Source: UBA4416 sp046345275 (GTDB lineage Bacteria > Bacteroidota > Bacteroidia > B-17B0 > Aurantibacillaceae). From it: 17,989 nt of DNA. The stretch's first letter is position 1. Every line of letters starts with the position of its first letter. The stretch is taken from NCBI GenBank assembly GCA_046345275.1, contig JBKDJY010000055.1, positions 1-17,989 on the forward strand, written 5' to 3'. A model generated the notes under the pieces. That model saw only the letters and a program-made list of their open reading frames with translations. It searched no databases and was not told the origin of the DNA. The translations under genes were made by a program, and so were the position numbers. Below, piece by piece: positions 14,277-17,989 of the stretch.

Positions 14277-14435
14277 ATGATTTACTTAATAATTCTCCTA
14301 TTAGAACCAATATTATTCAATTTGGTTTTAGTAGTTATTTTTAATTCACTATATAAGACCTCTGAAAAACAAAAATATTTTTTTCTAATACTTTTTCCGT
14401 TTTTTTTCCTGTTAATTCATACAAATTTGGACTAA
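14277..14435 (+). CDS. Possible small two-helix membrane protein
   Basis: A 52-residue frame from an ATG with GAGGGTG seven bases upstream. It contains two strongly hydrophobic segments (IYLIILLLEPILFNLVLVVI and YFFLILFPFFFLLI) around a short polar loop. An extended frame overlapping the peptidase end is possible but begins in a codon context antagonistic to that gene. No family is recognised. AT-rich DNA can encode such peptides by chance, so support is weak. Confidence 0.3.
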   Translation: MIYLIILLLEPILFNLVLVVIFNSLYKTSEKQKYFFLILFPFFFLLIHTNLD

Positions 14436-14555
14436 GGCAATTAGGATAAGGATAAATACTTACCCTGCTTTATTAGAAATTTTGAACGAAATTTTTGAAT
14501 ATACTGGAAATAATCAGTTCAATTTAATTAAAATAAAATCAATTTTTAGTAAGTC

Positions 14556-15182
14556 TTAAGGAATGATTCTTTCAGTAATTGTGCTATTCGTAGAAATTTC
14601 CTTGCCATATAAATCAACATATTTTACAGTTGGTAAGCCAAAAGTTCTTGGTTCAACCTGAATAAATATTTTAGATAACAAAGAAATTTTTCCATGTATA
14701 TCCATATAGGCATTATACTTATTGTCAACTTTTGTTTTACTGAGATAAATCTTCTTTTTTTTATAAGAAACAAATTCCAAAGTATAAGCTTGCTTTTCCT
14801 TATCAATTAATTTAGTTTCAAGTCCGTAAACAAGGTGCCTCTGAAAATAAGTAAGTTCCTTGTTTTGACCTTTTTCAGAATATCGAATCCAGTAAGTATG
14901 TACGGGTTGTGATGCATTTACAGTTTTATCAGCATTGTAATTTATATCATAAACTATAATATTATGATTTTCGCTTAATTGTATATAAAACAGAAGTATA
15001 TCTTTCTTTTTTGGTTTATATAATGTGTCTGCACCTCTTTCATCATTAGCAGGGGAATATTTTTTTACATTAGCAATTTTAAAGGAAGAATTAATAATAA
15101 TAATAATAATAAGTAATATAAAAATTGATAAAAATGTAAAGTCAAGTGAATGCCTTTTTGTTTGTTTAATTTTTTTTTTCAT
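14556..15182 (-). CDS. DUF4833 protein with N-terminal membrane anchor
   Basis: A 208-residue protein. After a basic start (KKKIKQTKR) comes one hydrophobic helix at about 14-32 that ends in a run of isoleucines encoded by a trinucleotide repeat; it is either an anchor or an uncleaved signal. The rest matches what I recall of DUF4833: LLFYIQLSENHNIIVYDINY near 63-82, HTYWIRYSEKGQNKELTYFQ near 95-114, YGLETKLID and FVSYKKKKIYLSK. The fold is probably beta-rich and outside the cytoplasm. Function is unknown. It is followed and preceded by short AT-rich gaps and is transcribed in the same direction as dnaB, 95 bases downstream of that gene's stop, so it may share its transcript. Confidence 0.65.
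   Translation of the reverse strand: MKKKIKQTKRHSLDFTFLSIFILLIIIIIINSSFKIANVKKYSPANDERGADTLYKPKKKDILLFYIQLSENHNIIVYDINYNADKTVNASQPVHTYWIRYSEKGQNKELTYFQRHLVYGLETKLIDKEKQAYTLEFVSYKKKKIYLSKTKVDNKYNAYMDIHGKISLLSKIFIQVEPRTFGLPTVKYVDLYGKEISTNSTITERIIP
15092..15112. repeat. (TAA)7 trinucleotide repeat
   Basis: Seven perfect TAA units. On the minus strand they encode the isoleucine run in the membrane helix of the DUF4833 protein. Slippage would change helix length by whole residues without shifting the frame. Confidence 0.85.
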
Positions 15183-15277
15183 TTATTCGGTTAACTTAAT
15201 TCCAATGATTCCAATTAATATTAATAAGAAGAAAAATAGATTAGCGCTCGAAATTGATTCTTTCAAAATTATAACAT

Positions 15278-16849
15278 CTAAAAGGCCTCGTCAATGTCAT
15301 TTCTTCTGATGATATCTTTACTTTGAATGTCATCATCTATATCCCAATTACTTTTACTTTGTAGTGTTTTGGTATTTGATTGAGATAAAAAATCAGCATT
15401 GTTTTCTACGTTATTATAAGGTGCAGAATATTGTGTTTGAATGTCATTAAAATCAATGTCTGTGAATTTAGCAAACATCCCAACGAATCTTAAATTAACA
15501 TCTTCAATGGCTCCATGTCTATTTTTTGCAATAATAATTTGTGCCCTATCCTTTGTTGATTGACCATTTTCATCTACATCAATTTGATAATATTCTGGTC
15601 TGTAAATAAACATAACCATATCAGCATCTTGTTCAATGGCACCTGATTCTCTCAAATCACTTAACTGAGGGCGTTTGCTGCCTCCTGGTCTGTTTTCAAC
15701 TTGTCGACTTAATTGTGATAGTGCAATAATTGGAATTTCTAATTCTTTTGCCAACGATTTTAATCCACGAGATATGGCCGAAATTTCTTGTTCTCTATTA
15801 CCTTTACTATCGGGTCCTCCGCTCATTAATTGTAAATAGTCAATAATAATCATTTCCACTTTCTGCTGTTCTTTCAAACGTCTCGCCTTTGCTCTTAATT
15901 CAAAAATAGACAAGGCTGGTGTATCATCTATATACAAAGGTGCGACAGATAATTTTTTTATACGCTCGTTTAACTGCACAAACTCATGATTATCTAAATT
16001 GCCTTTTAATATTTTATCTTGCGTAATTTCAGTTTCAGAAGATATTAATCTTTTCACCAATTGAATAGCCGACATTTCTAAAGAAAATATAGCAACAGGA
16101 CGGTTATATTCTACCGCTGCATTTTTTGCCATTGATACAACAAATGCTGTTTTACCCATCCCTGGTCTGGCAGCTAATATCAATAAATCTGATTTTTGCC
16201 AACCTCCTGTAATCCGATCTAAAGCTGTAAATCCAGAAGGTACGCCTAATAAGCCGTCCGTCTTTTGAGCGGCTGCCTCAATATCTTCAATGGCTTTTGC
16301 AATTAATGAAGTCATCCCCACATGTTGTTTTCTAACATTAGAATCTAAAATTTGAAAAATATGTTGCGTTGTAGAATCTAATAATTCAAATACATCTGTT
16401 CCATCTTCGTAAGCAGATTTAATGGTTTCGGTACTAATTCTAATGAGTTCGCGTTGCAAATATTTTTGTGCTACAATACGTGCATGGTATTCAATATTTG
16501 CAGATGAGGCAATTCTATTGGTTAAAGAAGATACATAAAATGAGCCTCCTACAAATTCTAATTCTCCTGTTCGTTTAAGTTCTTGTGATACCGTCATGAT
16601 ATCAACAGGCTCAGAACGATTAAATAAATTATAAATCGCTTTAAATATAATTCCGTTTTGTTCTTTATAAAAAGTTTCGGCAGATAAAACATCTATCACA
16701 GAGCTTAAGGCATCTTTCTCTAAAAGCATAGCACCAAGCACTGCTTCTTCTAATTCCACTGCCTGAGGTTGCAACTTACCAATTTCATTTACAGAAACAG
16801 GCGCAATTAATTTTTTTCGAATTTTATTTTGGTTGTCAAAATTTTGCAT
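15278..16849 (-). CDS. dnaB: Replicative DNA helicase DnaB
   Basis: A 523-residue hexameric helicase that unwinds DNA ahead of the replisome. The N-terminal domain (PQAVELEEAVLGAMLLEKDA at 28-47) is followed by the RecA-like domain: GFTALDRITGGWQKSDLLIL at 206-225, Walker A ARPGMGKT at 227-234, Walker B region IIIDYLQLMSG at 334-344, SQLSRQVE at 378-385, and ESGAIEQDADMVMFIYRPEY at 401-420. Length is normal for Bacteroidota, with an Asn/Gln/Asp-rich C-terminal tail. No intein interrupts the ATPase domain, a common site for one. The 264-bp gap upstream holds an AT-rich leader, a C6 run and a short ACTTTTAA tandem repeat but no clear promoter match. Confidence 0.96.
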   Translation of the reverse strand: MQNFDNQNKIRKKLIAPVSVNEIGKLQPQAVELEEAVLGAMLLEKDALSSVIDVLSAETFYKEQNGIIFKAIYNLFNRSEPVDIMTVSQELKRTGELEFVGGSFYVSSLTNRIASSANIEYHARIVAQKYLQRELIRISTETIKSAYEDGTDVFELLDSTTQHIFQILDSNVRKQHVGMTSLIAKAIEDIEAAAQKTDGLLGVPSGFTALDRITGGWQKSDLLILAARPGMGKTAFVVSMAKNAAVEYNRPVAIFSLEMSAIQLVKRLISSETEITQDKILKGNLDNHEFVQLNERIKKLSVAPLYIDDTPALSIFELRAKARRLKEQQKVEMIIIDYLQLMSGGPDSKGNREQEISAISRGLKSLAKELEIPIIALSQLSRQVENRPGGSKRPQLSDLRESGAIEQDADMVMFIYRPEYYQIDVDENGQSTKDRAQIIIAKNRHGAIEDVNLRFVGMFAKFTDIDFNDIQTQYSAPYNNVENNADFLSQSNTKTLQSKSNWDIDDDIQSKDIIRRNDIDEAF

Positions 16850-17113
16850 GGTTATTTTTTGTAGCGGGGGGTAAAGATGCTTTTAACTTTTTATATAATG
16901 AATATAAGAAATTATAGAGCAATTAACAATCTTAACATATCATTAACATCACAATTATTAAACAATTGATTATCAACCGTTGCTTTGTTCATAAGATTGA
17001 GTTTGAGCAAATACTTAGTTAAGAATTGAACTTTTAAACTTTTAAACACAGTAGGTTGATGGAAAGTTAAAATTTTTTTTTGAGATATGAGAATTTTGAT
17101 TTTCAAAAATATT

Positions 17114-17989
17114 TTATGCCAACTTTTGATACGTCTGCCACCATCTATCAGGCATTTCGTTATTTACGGCCGACTCGTAATCTTTAAATGAGCATGGTAA
17201 TAATGTATGTCGTTCAAATTTCAATCCTTTTGAAAGCGGATAGGGAACTTCCATCCACCATCGATCACTTTTTTTACTTTTATAAAAATTGATATTATAT
17301 TTTCCATCCTGTAATACAACATGAAATTTCACATAATCCTTACTTGACATCGACGGGAAATCATTCTTACGGTTATAAAAGCCATCTGCAAAACACCAAA
17401 TCATTTGCGCTGCAAGGCTTGCAGTTTTTCCATTGATATCAAACTCAGGATTAATTTCATAAATTCCTACTGAAGTTAATTTATCATTCATGCCTGCATA
17501 TCTCATCATTTGGCAAGCCTCTTCCGAATAAAAACCATTAGGAGAAACATGAGGACTAGCAGGCGCATCAGCATGTTTAATGGCTGAAATATCAAAACTT
17601 AACATATCTGCATGACGAAGGATTGGTTCTGATTCTTCAATTTTATCGCGTACTTGCCCTAATCTATATGTATCAAAATATAGCCGATTCATCATATTTA
17701 AAGCTGTTGGATCAACTAAATAAGTTTGATAACCGATGTTGCTATAATTAAATAAAAAATTAGGTTGATGTAAAATAATTTTTCCTAAAAATGAATGATT
17801 CGTTATGCTTTCTTGAGGATCACCAATATCAAAAGAAGAGTCAATTGAAACAATGTTAATGGTCTGTTCCAATTTTTCATAACCCAAAAATTGCGCGTAA
17901 GTTAAATCCTGACTTCCGCCGATAATAATAGGAATGACATTGCTCCTAATTAAATATTCAATCGTCGTCTTTAGTGCATAGTAAGTATC
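17114..17989 (-). CDS. Formimidoylglutamase/arginase-family protein, 5' partial
   Basis: The frame is open to the window edge without an ATG, so 291 C-terminal residues are visible and the true start lies outside. It matches the Bacteroidota protein usually annotated as formimidoylglutamase (ureohydrolase fold). GGSQDLTYA near 24-32 of the visible part takes the place of GGDHS, VSIDSSFD near 47-54 that of DAHxD, and SFDISAIKHADAP near 131-143 that of SFDxD. So several metal-binding His and Asp residues of arginase are replaced. C-terminal FYKSKKSDRWWMEVPYP is typical of the group. The family would remove formamide from formimidoylglutamate in histidine breakdown, but with this metal site that activity is uncertain. 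Confidence 0.8.
   Translation of the reverse strand, partial: DTYYALKTTIEYLIRSNVIPIIIGGSQDLTYAQFLGYEKLEQTINIVSIDSSFDIGDPQESITNHSFLGKIILHQPNFLFNYSNIGYQTYLVDPTALNMMNRLYFDTYRLGQVRDKIEESEPILRHADMLSFDISAIKHADAPASPHVSPNGFYSEEACQMMRYAGMNDKLTSVGIYEINPEFDINGKTASLAAQMIWCFADGFYNRKNDFPSMSSKDYVKFHVVLQDGKYNINFYKSKKSDRWWMEVPYPLSKGLKFERHTLLPCSFKDYESAVNNEMPDRWWQTYQKLA

Noticed and set aside
15278..16849. Possible intein in DnaB
   Set aside because: The Walker A and Walker B regions are contiguous and the protein is of normal length.
16912..17106. 64-codon minus-strand frame between dnaB and the formimidoylglutamase gene
   Set aside because: Low-complexity AT-rich translation with no recognisable domain and no start context; treated as noncoding.
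1..17989. CRISPR array, tRNA or transposase genes
   Set aside because: No regularly spaced repeats, cloverleaf-like sequence or transposase motifs were seen on either strand by eye.

Overview
This is a low-GC stretch of a Bacteroidota chromosome, probably from the Chitinophagales. The evidence is the set of best family matches (DUF4833, DUF2805/TIGR03643, the Bacteroidota-type formimidoylglutamase, an M1 peptidase), the near absence of Shine-Dalgarno sequences, candidate promoters of the TAnnTTTG type, and a GC-rich palindromic repeat of a kind seen scattered through Bacteroidota genomes. Genus is inference; phylum is fairly safe. No rRNA, tRNA or CRISPR array was seen.

Region 1 (about 1-3650, minus strand) is a compact light/flavin operon. 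In transcription order it runs DUF2805 protein, SDR oxidoreductase, flavin reductase-like protein, cryptochrome/photolyase, and a TspO that breaks off after about 37 family-like residues. The genes overlap or nearly touch (4-bp overlap, 4-bp gap, 8-bp overlap, 8-bp overlap). A perfect TAnnTTTG box and a 23-bp dyad lie upstream of the first gene. The tspO breakpoint lies in a cluster of nested inverted repeats followed by a plausible terminator.

Region 2 (about 3819-12343, minus strand) is a defence island that reads as one long operon. The order is a small XRE regulator with an operator-like dyad at its start, dinD, a DUF262-DUF1524 (GmrSD-like) nuclease, a type III-like DNA methyltransferase (Mod), a GxxExxY nuclease-fold protein, two small proteins of unknown function (the second frameshifted), and a Res-type helicase with a C-terminal PD-(D/E)xK nuclease. 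So Mod and Res are separated by three accessory genes and preceded by a second, unrelated restriction-type enzyme. Three scars show recent remodelling: the 3' end of the XRE gene is duplicated on the far side of dinD, a GC-rich palindromic repeat sits in frame inside mod, and a single-base deletion has cut the small gene before res.

Region 3 (12344-17989) returns to chromosomal genes: a secreted M1-type aminopeptidase on the plus strand, a possible small membrane protein after it, then on the minus strand a DUF4833 membrane-anchored protein, the replicative helicase DnaB, and a formimidoylglutamase/arginase-family protein that runs off the right edge.

The strongest candidate for something undescribed is the composite defence operon, especially how dinD was inserted between the regulator and the effector genes. 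All family names come from recognising motifs by eye; no database search was possible.
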